From: an uncultured Alphaproteobacteria bacterium
GTDB taxonomy: Bacteria > Pseudomonadota > Alphaproteobacteria > HIMB59
Direction: 5' to 3'
Assembly: GCA_902528805.1 (NCBI GenBank)
Contig: CABZUC010000002.1
Coordinates: 1-64,000, forward strand
Length of the DNA stretch: 64,000 nucleotides
Part shown: positions 27,721 through 37,516 of the stretch, one piece after another
How the letters are laid out: each line of letters starts with the position of its first letter
Numbering within the stretch: the first letter of the stretch is position 1
Notes under the pieces: model-generated
Databases searched by the model: none
What the model saw: only the letters and a program-made list of their open reading frames with translations
What the model was told of the DNA's origin: nothing
Position numbers and translations under genes: made by a program

Positions 27721-29033
27721 GTAATAGAATAGTAATAATTGGTGCTGGAAGCACAAACTTTGGTCTTGGAATTGTTGGTGATTTTTTTAAATCAAAAATT
27801 CTCTCTGGCTCAACATTGGTCTTACACGATATTAATTCTGAAACCTTAAAAAATACCCATAACATTGCACTTTCTTTCAAAGAAAAGCTCGGCGTGGACT
27901 TTAATATAGTATCGACAACCTCTCGAACAGAGGCTCTCCAAAATGCTGATTTTTGTCTTATATCTATAGAAGTGGGGAGTAGATTTGATCTTTGGGAGCA
28001 AGATTGGAAAGTTCCACTTCAATATGGGATCAAACAGGTCTATGGAGAAAATGGTGGACCTGGGGGACTATTTCATGCAATGCGTCAAATACCAGCCATT
28101 ATAAAAATTTGTGAGGATATTGAAAAAATTTGTCCAGAGGCATTTATATTTAGTTACTCAAATCCCATGCAACGTATATGCCATGCATTGACCACGCGTT
28201 TTCCAAATTTAAAAATCACAGGCTTGTGTCATGAAATTGCTTCTATGAGCCGTCAACTTCCTACGCTGATGGAAACTGATTTAGACAATATTCAATTTGA
28301 AGCTGGGGGTTTGAATCACTTTAGTATTTTATTACAAGCAACTTATAAAGACTCTGGCAAAGATGGATATCCCTTAATTAATAAAAACTTTGAGGGTTAT
28401 TATTCTGATTTAGTCAATGATCATGAAGGATTTTTTTCTAATGCCGGTGCAGAGAGAGGTTTATTTTTTGAGTTATTTAAAAGGTATGGATATTTACCAA
28501 TTACAACGGATAGTCATTTAGGTGAATATTTATCTTGGGCTTATAGTGTTGCTGACCATGATGGAATTTTAGACTTTTACGACAAATATAAAAAAAGATG
28601 TTTGTCATTTTTTTCAAACGATGGCTATGAACAATTTTTTGATATGAGTCACCCTGAGCCTCATGAAAGAGCGATACCAATTATTGAGAGTATTGTGGCA
28701 GACTTAAATCTGTTAGAGCATGCCGTAAACATAAAGAATGAGAATTTCATTAAGTGTTTGCCAAATGATATTGTTGTTGAAGTGCCTGCCATAATAAATA
28801 AGACAGGTGTTCATGGTAAAAGATTAGATAATTATCCTGAGCCTTTTGGTGCTCTTCTAAATGCGCAAGTAGGCACAATTCAATTGACTACAAAGGCAAT
28901 ATTAAATGAATCTAAACAAACTGCTATTCATGCTCTTTTGGCTGACCCACTTGTGGAAAATCCAAACTCAGTAGCTTCTTTAATGGATACAATGATAGAA
29001 TTTCAAAAAGAGCACCTGGGTTATTTGAAATAA
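27717..29033 (+). CDS. Glycoside hydrolase family 4 (alpha-glucosidase/alpha-galactosidase type, GTG start)
   Basis: IVIIGAGSTNFGLGIV, YGENGGPGGLFHAMRQIP, SYSNPMQRICHA, GLCHEI, GLNHFSILL. Confidence 0.92.
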   Translation: MSNRIVIIGAGSTNFGLGIVGDFFKSKILSGSTLVLHDINSETLKNTHNIALSFKEKLGVDFNIVSTTSRTEALQNADFCLISIEVGSRFDLWEQDWKVPLQYGIKQVYGENGGPGGLFHAMRQIPAIIKICEDIEKICPEAFIFSYSNPMQRICHALTTRFPNLKITGLCHEIASMSRQLPTLMETDLDNIQFEAGGLNHFSILLQATYKDSGKDGYPLINKNFEGYYSDLVNDHEGFFSNAGAERGLFFELFKRYGYLPITTDSHLGEYLSWAYSVADHDGILDFYDKYKKRCLSFFSNDGYEQFFDMSHPEPHERAIPIIESIVADLNLLEHAVNIKNENFIKCLPNDIVVEVPAIINKTGVHGKRLDNYPEPFGALLNAQVGTIQLTTKAILNESKQTAIHALLADPLVENPNSVASLMDTMIEFQKEHLGYLK

Positions 29034-29045
29034 AATAAAAATTTA

Positions 29046-30200
29046 ATGTTTAAATCCATAGAAAATTGTAACAACGTTGATGATTTTAGAAACCTAGCTA
29101 AGCAAAAATTACCTAGTCCAATATTTCATTACATTGATGGTGCAGCTGACGATGAAGCTACCTATAAGAGAAATACTCTTGCTTACAATGATTGTGACTT
29201 AGTTCCTAATGTTTTAGCTGGGGTTAAAAAAATTGATATGACCACTGCTATTTTGGGGAAAAAATTAGATATGCCAATATATTGTGCGCCTACTGCACTT
29301 CAGCGACTTTTTCATCACGAGGGAGAAATTGGGGTAGGAAAAGCTGCAGAAAAATTTGGAACTATGTTTGGGGTTTCCTCTTTAGGCACAGCAAGTATTG
29401 AGGAAATTGCTAAACAAATTTCTTCTCCAAAATTATTTCAACTCTATGTCCACAAAGATCAAGGTCTAAATAAAAGTCTCATAGAGTCTTGTAAAGAATT
29501 TAAATATGATGCACTAGCAGTGACAGTTGACACAGCTGTTGGAGGAAATAGGGAGAGAGATTTAAAAACAGGTTTTACTATTCCGATGAAATTATCGTTT
29601 AAAAGTTTTATTAGTTTCATTAGTCATCCCTCTTGGGCTTATAATTATTTTACGAAACCTAAGTGGGAATTAAGTAATTTAAAAAAACATATTGCAGAGG
29701 GCACGAATGTTATGACAAGTGTTGGTGATTATTTCACGAAAATGCTTGATAATTCTCTAGACTGGAAGGGTATAGAAACAATTAATAAACACTGGGGAGG
29801 ACAATTCGCTTTAAAAGGAATTATGTCTGTAGAAGATGCTAAAAAAGCTATTGACGTAGGAGCCTCGGCAATCATGTTATCTAATCATGGGGGAAGACAG
29901 TTGGATGGTTCTAGATCACCATTTGATCAATTATCTGAAATTGTAGATGCAGTCGGTGATAAAATCGATGTAATTTGTGAGGGGGGGATAAGAAGAGGCA
30001 CTCATATTTTAAAAGCATTATCTTTAGGGGCTAAGGCTTGCTCTGGTGGTAGAATGTATTTATATGCTTTAGCTGTTGGTGGACAAAAAGGAGTAGAAAG
30101 AGCTCTAGGTAATTTAAAGAAAGAAATTGAGAGAGATATGATTTTGATGGGTGTTTCAAGTATTGATCAACTATCAAAGAAAAATATTAAATTTCGATGA
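29046..30200 (+). CDS. FMN-dependent alpha-hydroxy-acid oxidizing protein (LldD/glycolate oxidase family)
   Basis: YIDGAADDEATYKRN, PTALQRLFHHEGE, SNHGGRQLDGSRSPFDQL, EGGIRRGTHILKALSLGA. Confidence 0.93.
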   Translation: MFKSIENCNNVDDFRNLAKQKLPSPIFHYIDGAADDEATYKRNTLAYNDCDLVPNVLAGVKKIDMTTAILGKKLDMPIYCAPTALQRLFHHEGEIGVGKAAEKFGTMFGVSSLGTASIEEIAKQISSPKLFQLYVHKDQGLNKSLIESCKEFKYDALAVTVDTAVGGNRERDLKTGFTIPMKLSFKSFISFISHPSWAYNYFTKPKWELSNLKKHIAEGTNVMTSVGDYFTKMLDNSLDWKGIETINKHWGGQFALKGIMSVEDAKKAIDVGASAIMLSNHGGRQLDGSRSPFDQLSEIVDAVGDKIDVICEGGIRRGTHILKALSLGAKACSGGRMYLYALAVGGQKGVERALGNLKKEIERDMILMGVSSIDQLSKKNIKFR

Positions 30201-30241
30201 ATGATTTTTTTAAAAAAACAAAGTAAAATTATATTTGAAAT

Positions 30242-31318
30242 ATGGCATCCATTAACATTAAATCTTTAAATAAATTTTATGGCAAAACACATGTGATTAA
30301 GAATTTTTCTTTGGACATAAAAGATCAATCATTCACTACTTTAGTTGGCCCTTCTGGATGTGGTAAATCAACATTATTGAGAATGATAGCAGGTTTAGAA
30401 GAAATAAATTCTGGAACTATCTCTATAAATGACAGGGAAGTTAACGATTTATCACCTAAGGATAGGAATATAGCTATGGTTTTTCAATCCTATGCTTTGT
30501 ATCCCCACATGACAGTTTTTGACAATATGGCGTTTGGCCTAAAATTAGAAAAAAGATCTAAAGAAGAAATTAATGAGCGGGTTTTAGAAGCTGCAAAAAC
30601 ACTTCAAATACAAGACTACTTAGAGCGTAAACCCAAACAATTATCTGGAGGTCAACGTCAACGTGTAGCTATCGGAAGAGCTATTACAAGAAAACCTCAG
30701 GTTTTTCTTTTTGATGAGCCTTTATCTAACCTAGACGCAGCTTTGAGAGTTCAAATGAGAATTGAATTAGCAAAATTACATGAGCAACTCAATACCACAA
30801 TGGTTTATGTTACCCATGATCAAACTGAAGCAATGACTCTCTCTAATGAAATTGTAGTCTTAGATCAAGGAGAGATTTCTCAACAAGGGGACCCCATAGA
30901 ACTTTACAATAAACCAAGTAATTTATTTGTAGCAGGATTTATTGGTTCGCCGAAAATGAATTTTATCCCTGCTCAATACAAATCATCTTCAAGTGAAAGT
31001 ACAGAGGTAAAAGCTCTTGGGACTAACTTAATTCTCCCAAAAAAGACAACAAGTCAATCAGATGAAAAAGTCACATTTGGTATACGACCAGAAGATATTC
31101 ATATAACAGCTGAATCAGATCATGACTGGGAAAGCAAAGCGTTTGTTGTTGAGAAATTAGGTTCAAATACTTTTATATATTTAGAACATGATAATGAGCC
31201 AGTCGTTGTTGAAGCACCTGGAGATAGTCCTGTTAAAGTTGGCGATACTATTAAAGTGAAATTTGATTTAGATAGATCTAATTTATTCAATTCTCAAAAT
31301 ACTAATATAATTGGATAA
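30242..31318 (+). CDS. Sugar ABC transporter ATP-binding protein (MalK/UgpC/AglK-like)
   Basis: GPSGCGKSTLLRMIAGLE, LSGGQRQRVAIGRAI, VFLFDEPLSNLDAALR, TOBE-like C-terminus. Confidence 0.97.
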   Translation: MASINIKSLNKFYGKTHVIKNFSLDIKDQSFTTLVGPSGCGKSTLLRMIAGLEEINSGTISINDREVNDLSPKDRNIAMVFQSYALYPHMTVFDNMAFGLKLEKRSKEEINERVLEAAKTLQIQDYLERKPKQLSGGQRQRVAIGRAITRKPQVFLFDEPLSNLDAALRVQMRIELAKLHEQLNTTMVYVTHDQTEAMTLSNEIVVLDQGEISQQGDPIELYNKPSNLFVAGFIGSPKMNFIPAQYKSSSSESTEVKALGTNLILPKKTTSQSDEKVTFGIRPEDIHITAESDHDWESKAFVVEKLGSNTFIYLEHDNEPVVVEAPGDSPVKVGDTIKVKFDLDRSNLFNSQNTNIIG

Positions 31319-32639
31319 CCTTTCTGTTCTAAAGGATTTTCCAGATAATTTCACCTTTGGTGCCGCCACTTCATCGTATCAAATAGAAGGCAATAGTTAT
31401 GGAAGGTGTGGAAAATCTATTTGGGATGAATTCGCCCAAAAAAAATTAAAAGGCATTGATGGTTTAAAAGCTTGTAATCACTATGAGTATTTTAGAGAAG
31501 ATATTAAACTCATAAAAGACCTTGGATTTAAAGCTTATCGTTTTTCTTTTGCCTGGCCAAGATTGTTTCCTGAAAATAATTCTAATTCTAATGAGGAAGG
31601 TGTCGATTTCTATAATCGACTTTTGGATGAGATTTTAAACAATGACTTAGAGCCTTTTCCTACTCTTTATCATTGGGATTTGCCTATTCGTTTCTCGAGA
31701 ATGGGTGGTTGGGAAAATCTAGATACCTGTAAGCATTTTGCTGATTACTCATATTTTGTCTCTCAGCAATTTGGAGATAAATTTGAGAAAGTTGCAACTA
31801 TTAATGAACCATGGTGTGTCTCATGGCTGAGCCATTATTTAGGGGAACATGCACCTGGCAAGAATGACCTAAAGTCAGCCGTCTTAACTATGCATAATGT
31901 TTTATTAGCACATGGTTTGTCTCTACAAGCCTTGAAATCTAATAGACCTCATAAAATTGGGATTGTGCTTAATAATCAGTACGCAGAACCTTTTAATCAA
32001 GAACCCGATAACTTAAATGCGTTACAATTATTTGATGAAATCCACAATCGATGGTTTTCCGATGCTATTTTTAAAGGGAGCTATCCAAAATTAGCACTAG
32101 AGGTTTTAGGAAATAATTTATCTAAAAATTTTAATGAGGATTTAAAAATAATCTCTCATCCTTTAGGGTGGGTTGGCCTCAATTATTATACGAGGTCAAT
32201 TATCAAACATAAAAAATCTGAGGATGGTATTGATTATGAAACACTCAGGGGGTCATTAAAAAAAACTGATATGGATTGGGAGTTTTACCCAACAGGTTTG
32301 AGTTATTTTATAAAACGAATATCTAACGAGTACAGTAATCAAATTCCTATTTATATTACTGAAAATGGAATGGCCAATAATGATGAGTTGAATGCTAGGA
32401 ATGAGGTTAATGATTTAGACCGAGTTGAGTATTTTCATTTACATCTTCAAGAAATTTTAAATTGTTTAAAAGAAGGTTTAAATGTTAAAGGATATTTTGC
32501 CTGGTCATTACTTGATAATTACGAATGGGCGTTTGGGTACTCGAAAAGATTTGGATTAGTTTTTGTAGATTTTGAAAATTTTAAAAGAATTCCAAAAAAA
32601 TCTTATTATGAATTTTCAAAATTTTTAAATAGAAATTAA
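31311..32639 (+). CDS. Glycoside hydrolase family 1 beta-glucosidase (TTG start)
   Basis: FTFGAATSSYQIEG, ATINEPWCVSWL, PIYITENGMAN, GYFAWSLLDNYEWAFGYSKRFGLVFVDF. Confidence 0.95.
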   Translation: MDNLSVLKDFPDNFTFGAATSSYQIEGNSYGRCGKSIWDEFAQKKLKGIDGLKACNHYEYFREDIKLIKDLGFKAYRFSFAWPRLFPENNSNSNEEGVDFYNRLLDEILNNDLEPFPTLYHWDLPIRFSRMGGWENLDTCKHFADYSYFVSQQFGDKFEKVATINEPWCVSWLSHYLGEHAPGKNDLKSAVLTMHNVLLAHGLSLQALKSNRPHKIGIVLNNQYAEPFNQEPDNLNALQLFDEIHNRWFSDAIFKGSYPKLALEVLGNNLSKNFNEDLKIISHPLGWVGLNYYTRSIIKHKKSEDGIDYETLRGSLKKTDMDWEFYPTGLSYFIKRISNEYSNQIPIYITENGMANNDELNARNEVNDLDRVEYFHLHLQEILNCLKEGLNVKGYFAWSLLDNYEWAFGYSKRFGLVFVDFENFKRIPKKSYYEFSKFLNRN

Positions 32640-32644
32640 ATTTC

Positions 32645-33421
32645 TTATCTTATGCTTCTGCCACCATCGACAGGTATTGTAAGTCCCGTCATAAATGAGG
32701 ATGCTTCACTTGCTAAAAAATAAATTACAGTTGCAACCTCTTTGGGTTTGCCTATTCTTCCAATAGGATGGTTTTCTCTCATTCTTTTTTCATACTCTTT
32801 TGATGACAAATCTTTTTTAAAGGAAGCTAACATTGGTGTATCTATAGCGCCTGGGGCAACTGCATTAACTCTAATATTATGTTGGGATAAATCGAGAGCA
32901 AGAGAGGCAGTAAAAGATATTATTGCACTCTTGGATGTTGCATAAGCCAACATATTTTTTACTCCTCGAACACTATTTATTGAAGCTAAGTTTATAATGG
33001 ATGAATTTTTTGCTTTTTTTAAGAAGGGTAAAATGTGCTTACATGAAAGAAAGGTACCAGTAACGTTATTATTGAAGTGATAAGACCAGTCATTCATAGA
33101 GGTTGTCTCTAAGTTTCCACTTAATCTGACACCAGCGCTATTAACTAAGACATCAATTTTTTTATATTTATCCTTGATATGAGAAGTCAGATTTTCCCAC
33201 TCTAAATTATTAGTAATATCAATCTTATGATATTCAATACCTTTTATATCTTTGTTCTTATTGTTTTTAAGACAGGTTCCTATAACTCTGTAGCCATTAT
33301 CCAGAAATACTTTAGTAGTACTTTTTCCAATACCTGACTCAGCTCCAGTTATTAAAACGATTTTTTTTTTGGATACCAAAAAATTAGACGCCTTTGCGCT
33401 GTTTATTCTTTCCAGACTCAA
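32645..33421 (-). CDS. SDR-family oxidoreductase (start may be downstream of 33421)
   Basis: VLITGAESGIGKSTTK, NSAGVRL, INLASINSVRG, YATSKSAI, VNAVAPGAIDTPM. Confidence 0.92.
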   Translation of the reverse strand: MSLERINSAKASNFLVSKKKIVLITGAESGIGKSTTKVFLDNGYRVIGTCLKNNKNKDIKGIEYHKIDITNNLEWENLTSHIKDKYKKIDVLVNSAGVRLSGNLETTSMNDWSYHFNNNVTGTFLSCKHILPFLKKAKNSSIINLASINSVRGVKNMLAYATSKSAIISFTASLALDLSQHNIRVNAVAPGAIDTPMLASFKKDLSSKEYEKRMRENHPIGRIGKPKEVATVIYFLASEASSFMTGLTIPVDGGRSIR

Positions 33422-35228
33422 AGTCTTTTAAAGCTTTTTTATTATCTTCAGTAATTGGGTCTTGCAGTGTTGGGCTCTCCCAAAAGGCTGTTCCCTCTAA
33501 CCATTCGTAACCATGAGTTTTAATTGCAATGACATATGTTTTTTCTGAGTCTTTGGCCCTCTTAAAAGCTGCCTCTAACTCTGAGGTAGAACTCACTGTT
33601 TCAGCATTAGCTCCCATACTTTTTGCATGATTTTCAAAGTCTACAAATTGTAAATTTGTTGCTCTCGCAGCACGAAGATTACAAATATACTCCTTGCCCC
33701 CTTTGGCTAGTTGAAGGCGATTGATGACCATATGTCCACCGTTATCACAAACAATAATTATAAGTTTTTGATCATAAAGAACTGAGCTGTAGATATCACT
33801 GTTGTTCAATAAATAAGAACCATCACCAACAAAGACCACCACATCTTGATCTGGTTTAGCCATCTTAATTCCAAGTGCTCCTGATATTTCATATCCCATG
33901 CAACTAAAACCCCATTCTGTCTCAAAAGTATTAAGTTGCTTTGGTTTCCAAACTTGAACAACCTCTCCTACAAGACCTCCTGCAGCTGTGACAACGATAT
34001 CACTTGGATCTGAATTTCTATAAACCGCCCCTACTGCGTGAGCATATGAGGGCTCTTCTTGATTAGTAGGTCCACTTTGTTTTTCAACGTATGCGTCCCA
34101 TTCATCTCTCTCCTTGATTGCTCTTTGATACCAAGGATCAGGGGCTATCCAGTCGCCCAAAGCTTCTGAGATTTTCTGAAGTCCAACTTTAGCATCACTT
34201 ATAACTGGGGTAGCTAAATGCTTGGTCGTATCATAACGAGCTGTATTGACTGAAACTAATTTAAAATTAGGGTTTTCGAAATTTGCCCAAGAGCCTGTCG
34301 TGAAATCTGCAAGTTTTGTTCCTATAGCAAGGGCTAGATCTGTATCTTTTGAAAGATTATTAGAAGAGCCCTGTCCCAAAGCTCCTACAGTACTAATATA
34401 ATAAGGGTCATCTTTAGTCATACATCCGATACCCATTACTGTTGAAGTAACTGGGATGTTGTGTTTTTTTGCAAAGTTTGAAAGTTCTTGCTCTGCTTCA
34501 GAGTAAAGAACTCCTCCTCCTGAAATGATTATAGGTTGTTTAGAGTTTTTAAGTATTTCAGCTGCTTGATTCACTTGGCTTGGATCAGGATGAATTCTTC
34601 TTATCTCATGAATTTTTTCCTCAAAAAATATTTCAGGGAAATCAAATGACTCTCCTTGAACGTCTTGTGACATTGCAATGGTTGCTGGTCCACAATCAGA
34701 GGGATCAAGCATTACTTGAATAGCTTGAGGAAGAGAGCCAAGAATTTGCTCAGGTCTTGTAATTCTGTCAAAATATTTTGAGACAGGCTTAAAAGCATCA
34801 TTTGCAGTTTCGATAGGGGAATTAAAATTTTCGACTTGTTGTAATACTGGGTCAGGAAAGCGACTGGCAAAAGTATCACCAGGTAGGAGCAGTATTGGAA
34901 GACGATTACTTAAGGCTACAGCAGCGGCTGTAACCATATTAGTTGCACCAGGACCAACTGATGAGGTGGCAATAAAAATTTGTTTTCTTCTCATCGCTCT
35001 AGTATAGCCGATGCCAGTCAAAGCCATACTTTGTTCATGATGGCCTCTGTATCCAGGAAGATCTGATTGAAACTCTTCCATTGCTTGACCTAAGCATGCA
35101 ACATTTCCGTGGCCATAAATAGCAAATGCGCCAGGAAATAGAGGGGCCTTTTTACCATCAACTATAATTTTTTGCGCAATTAGAAATTTAAAAAGTGCGT
35201 GAGCACAAGACAATTTGATGGTCTTCAT
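33384..35228 (-). CDS. iolD: 3D-(3,5/4)-trihydroxycyclohexane-1,2-dione acylhydrolase-like ThDP enzyme
   Basis: FPGAFAIYGHGNVACLGQAMEEFQSDLPGYRGHHEQSMALTGIGYTRAMRRKQIFIATSSVGPGATNMVTAAAVA..NRLPILLLPGDTFASRFPDPVLQQVENF, ThDP motif FVGDGSYLLNNSDI. Confidence 0.88.
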   Translation of the reverse strand: MKTIKLSCAHALFKFLIAQKIIVDGKKAPLFPGAFAIYGHGNVACLGQAMEEFQSDLPGYRGHHEQSMALTGIGYTRAMRRKQIFIATSSVGPGATNMVTAAAVALSNRLPILLLPGDTFASRFPDPVLQQVENFNSPIETANDAFKPVSKYFDRITRPEQILGSLPQAIQVMLDPSDCGPATIAMSQDVQGESFDFPEIFFEEKIHEIRRIHPDPSQVNQAAEILKNSKQPIIISGGGVLYSEAEQELSNFAKKHNIPVTSTVMGIGCMTKDDPYYISTVGALGQGSSNNLSKDTDLALAIGTKLADFTTGSWANFENPNFKLVSVNTARYDTTKHLATPVISDAKVGLQKISEALGDWIAPDPWYQRAIKERDEWDAYVEKQSGPTNQEEPSYAHAVGAVYRNSDPSDIVVTAAGGLVGEVVQVWKPKQLNTFETEWGFSCMGYEISGALGIKMAKPDQDVVVFVGDGSYLLNNSDIYSSVLYDQKLIIIVCDNGGHMVINRLQLAKGGKEYICNLRAARATNLQFVDFENHAKSMGANAETVSSTSELEAAFKRAKDSEKTYVIAIKTHGYEWLEGTAFWESPTLQDPITEDNKKALKDFESGKNKQRKGV

Positions 35229-35339
35229 TATTCCTCCAAAAACTTAACCGATAAGATATTACACGATAGAAAGATAATTTGAATGAAAAACCTTTTAAAT
35301 TTCTTACTTTTTTGACATAACAAATAATCAAGAGGTAAA

Positions 35340-36302
35340 ATGAAAATTGCTATTCTAGGTACAGTTCACCCAAAAGGCTTAGAGTTTTTAAAAAACAACG
35401 AATTCGAGGTCTTTGAAGTAGGGAATTTTGAAATTCAAAGCTTAAAGGAAAGTTTAAAAAATGTTGATGGAATTTTATTAAGAACATCAAAGCTGGATCA
35501 AGATATTTTACAACATTGCGATAACCTAAAAATTATTTCAAGGCATGGTGTTGGCTATGATAATGTTGACTTAGATTTTCTTAATAAGAATAAAATTGCT
35601 CTTGGTATCACCTCTACGTCTAATGCTGCAAGTGTTTCTGAACATGTCATGTCATTTTTTATTTATTTAACTAAAAATCTTTCTTTATCAGATAGGTTAG
35701 TAAAAGAGGGAAATTTTGATAAGAGATCTCAGTTACCTGACTTTTTTGAATTATATAAAAAAAAAGTTCTTATTATAGGTTTTGGAAGAATAGGGAAAGA
35801 AGTTGCGAAAAGGTGTCTAGGGTTTGATATGGAAGTATATGTTTACGATCCATTTTTAGATAGTGACTCTATAGAAAAAAATAAATGTATCCCAATTGAA
35901 AAAAATGAGGGTTTAGCTCTAGCAGACTTTATCACTATTCATTTACCATTAAACGAAAATACAACAAACTTTATTTCTAAGTCAGAATTAAATCTTATGA
36001 AAAAAAATACTGTTCTTGTAAATACATCAAGAGGGGGAATCGTTAATGAAGATGATTTGTATCAAGCTTTAAAAGCAAAGAAAATTAGAGGTGCTGGAAT
36101 GGATGTTTATATATCTGAACCACCTAAACCCGATCATCCTTTTTTTAAATTAGATAATATTTTATTAACTCCTCACAATGCTGCGTTAACGTTGGAGTGT
36201 CGAGAGAGAATGTCACTAGAGGCGTCACAAAATATTGTTTATTTTTTAAAAAATATGAATGAACTCAATAAAGAAAACTTAGTTAATAAGATGCATTTAT
36301 AA
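35340..36302 (+). CDS. D-isomer-specific 2-hydroxyacid dehydrogenase (SerA-like)
   Basis: ISRHGVGYDNVDLDF, VLIIGFGRIGKEVAKRCLGFDMEVYVYDPF, NTSRGGIVNEDDLYQALK, LLTPHNAALT. Confidence 0.93.
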   Translation: MKIAILGTVHPKGLEFLKNNEFEVFEVGNFEIQSLKESLKNVDGILLRTSKLDQDILQHCDNLKIISRHGVGYDNVDLDFLNKNKIALGITSTSNAASVSEHVMSFFIYLTKNLSLSDRLVKEGNFDKRSQLPDFFELYKKKVLIIGFGRIGKEVAKRCLGFDMEVYVYDPFLDSDSIEKNKCIPIEKNEGLALADFITIHLPLNENTTNFISKSELNLMKKNTVLVNTSRGGIVNEDDLYQALKAKKIRGAGMDVYISEPPKPDHPFFKLDNILLTPHNAALTLECRERMSLEASQNIVYFLKNMNELNKENLVNKMHL

Positions 36303-36305
36303 GAG

Positions 36306-37178
36306 TCAGATATCAGTTAAAAGCTGCTTAAATCCTTTAGTTTCAGTTTTTATTTTATGAAGATTACCGCCGGCAGCATCGTTAACTGGATCTGCCCTTA
36401 GGGAAGTCACATATAAACTTGATAAATCAGTGTCCCCAAACGTTACACAAGTTGGCGTGTTAGTAGGAAGGTCAATTTTTTCAATGATTTTTCCATTTTT
36501 TGTATTTATACAAATAATACATTTTCCCCTAACCCTTGCTGACCAATAATTATTATTAATGTCTACTGTTGCTCCGTCTGGTTCTCCAACATCATTAAAA
36601 GTCATATTTGACTCTAATTCGTGTAATTTTTTAAAATCATGGGTGAACTCAAATTTTCTTATTAAACCAGTTGGTGTATCTGCAAAGTACATAATATTTT
36701 CATTTTGAGAAAAGGCTATGCCATTTGAAACAGTAATATTTGACAAAAGATGAGTTAAAGACAGATCTGGAGCTAATCTATATAGATTTGCAATAGGCTT
36801 TCTATTTATTTTATCTGGATCCTCGTTATAAGTACCAAATACAATTCCACCGTAAGGATCAACTTTTGCATCATTAATGCGAGTTTGTTTTATATTAATT
36901 TCAACATCACATATTTTTTCAAAAGAAGAAAAGTCTTGGTTTGAAATAGCAATATGTTTGGGAAAACCAATAATAAATCCATCTTTCTTTCTAGGTAATA
37001 TAAAACCTGCCCTATCTGGCAAATTATAATCAAGGCTTTGATTTTTATTGTCAAGTTTCCAAATTTTTTTACCATCAATATCTGTCCAAATCAGGGAACT
37101 ACTTCTTGGATCCCAAAAACAACTTTCTCCAAGTTTGTTTTTACACGTGAGAGCTGTTGAGACATCTTTACTACTCAT
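36306..37178 (-). CDS. SMP-30/gluconolactonase/LRE family protein
   Basis: LGESCFWDPRSSSLIWTDIDGKKIW, ITVSNGIAFSQNENIMYFADTPT, EPDGATVDINNNYWSARV. Confidence 0.92.
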   Translation of the reverse strand: MSSKDVSTALTCKNKLGESCFWDPRSSSLIWTDIDGKKIWKLDNKNQSLDYNLPDRAGFILPRKKDGFIIGFPKHIAISNQDFSSFEKICDVEINIKQTRINDAKVDPYGGIVFGTYNEDPDKINRKPIANLYRLAPDLSLTHLLSNITVSNGIAFSQNENIMYFADTPTGLIRKFEFTHDFKKLHELESNMTFNDVGEPDGATVDINNNYWSARVRGKCIICINTKNGKIIEKIDLPTNTPTCVTFGDTDLSSLYVTSLRADPVNDAAGGNLHKIKTETKGFKQLLTDI

Positions 37179-37193
37179 TTTTTAGTTTCACAA

Positions 37194-37496
37194 TTAATTA
37201 ACATTCTTTATGCAGTTTTCTAAAATTGGTGGAAGGAAATCAAAGTTATTTGACCAAGCATAATGTATTTCTGTTCTCATAAATTCAATGTCTTCTAAAG
37301 GGAAGTGTCCTTCTTCATATTTATTTAATAGTTCTTGCTTTCTTAAGAAAATGTCTTGAGAGGTTTTTTCATCCTTCATTTGAATAAAGAAATCAATTGC
37401 TAGCTCATAAGTTGCAACGCAAATTATTTCATCCTCATTATAAGCAAAAAGATTGTTATAAAAAAATACCAAAATTAATAAGAATATTTTTCTCAC
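37194..37496 (-). CDS. Small exported protein, unknown
   Basis: 100 aa with signal peptide MRKIFLLILVFFYNNLFA. Confidence 0.5.
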   Translation of the reverse strand: MRKIFLLILVFFYNNLFAYNEDEIICVATYELAIDFFIQMKDEKTSQDIFLRKQELLNKYEEGHFPLEDIEFMRTEIHYAWSNNFDFLPPILENCIKNVN

Positions 37497-37516
37497 TATA
37501 TGAACATAAATTAAAG

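Noticed and set aside
33361-33370. A10 homopolymer near the SDR start (programmed slippage or frameshift)
   Set aside because: The SDR frame is intact without any frameshift, and such runs are expected in AT-rich DNA.
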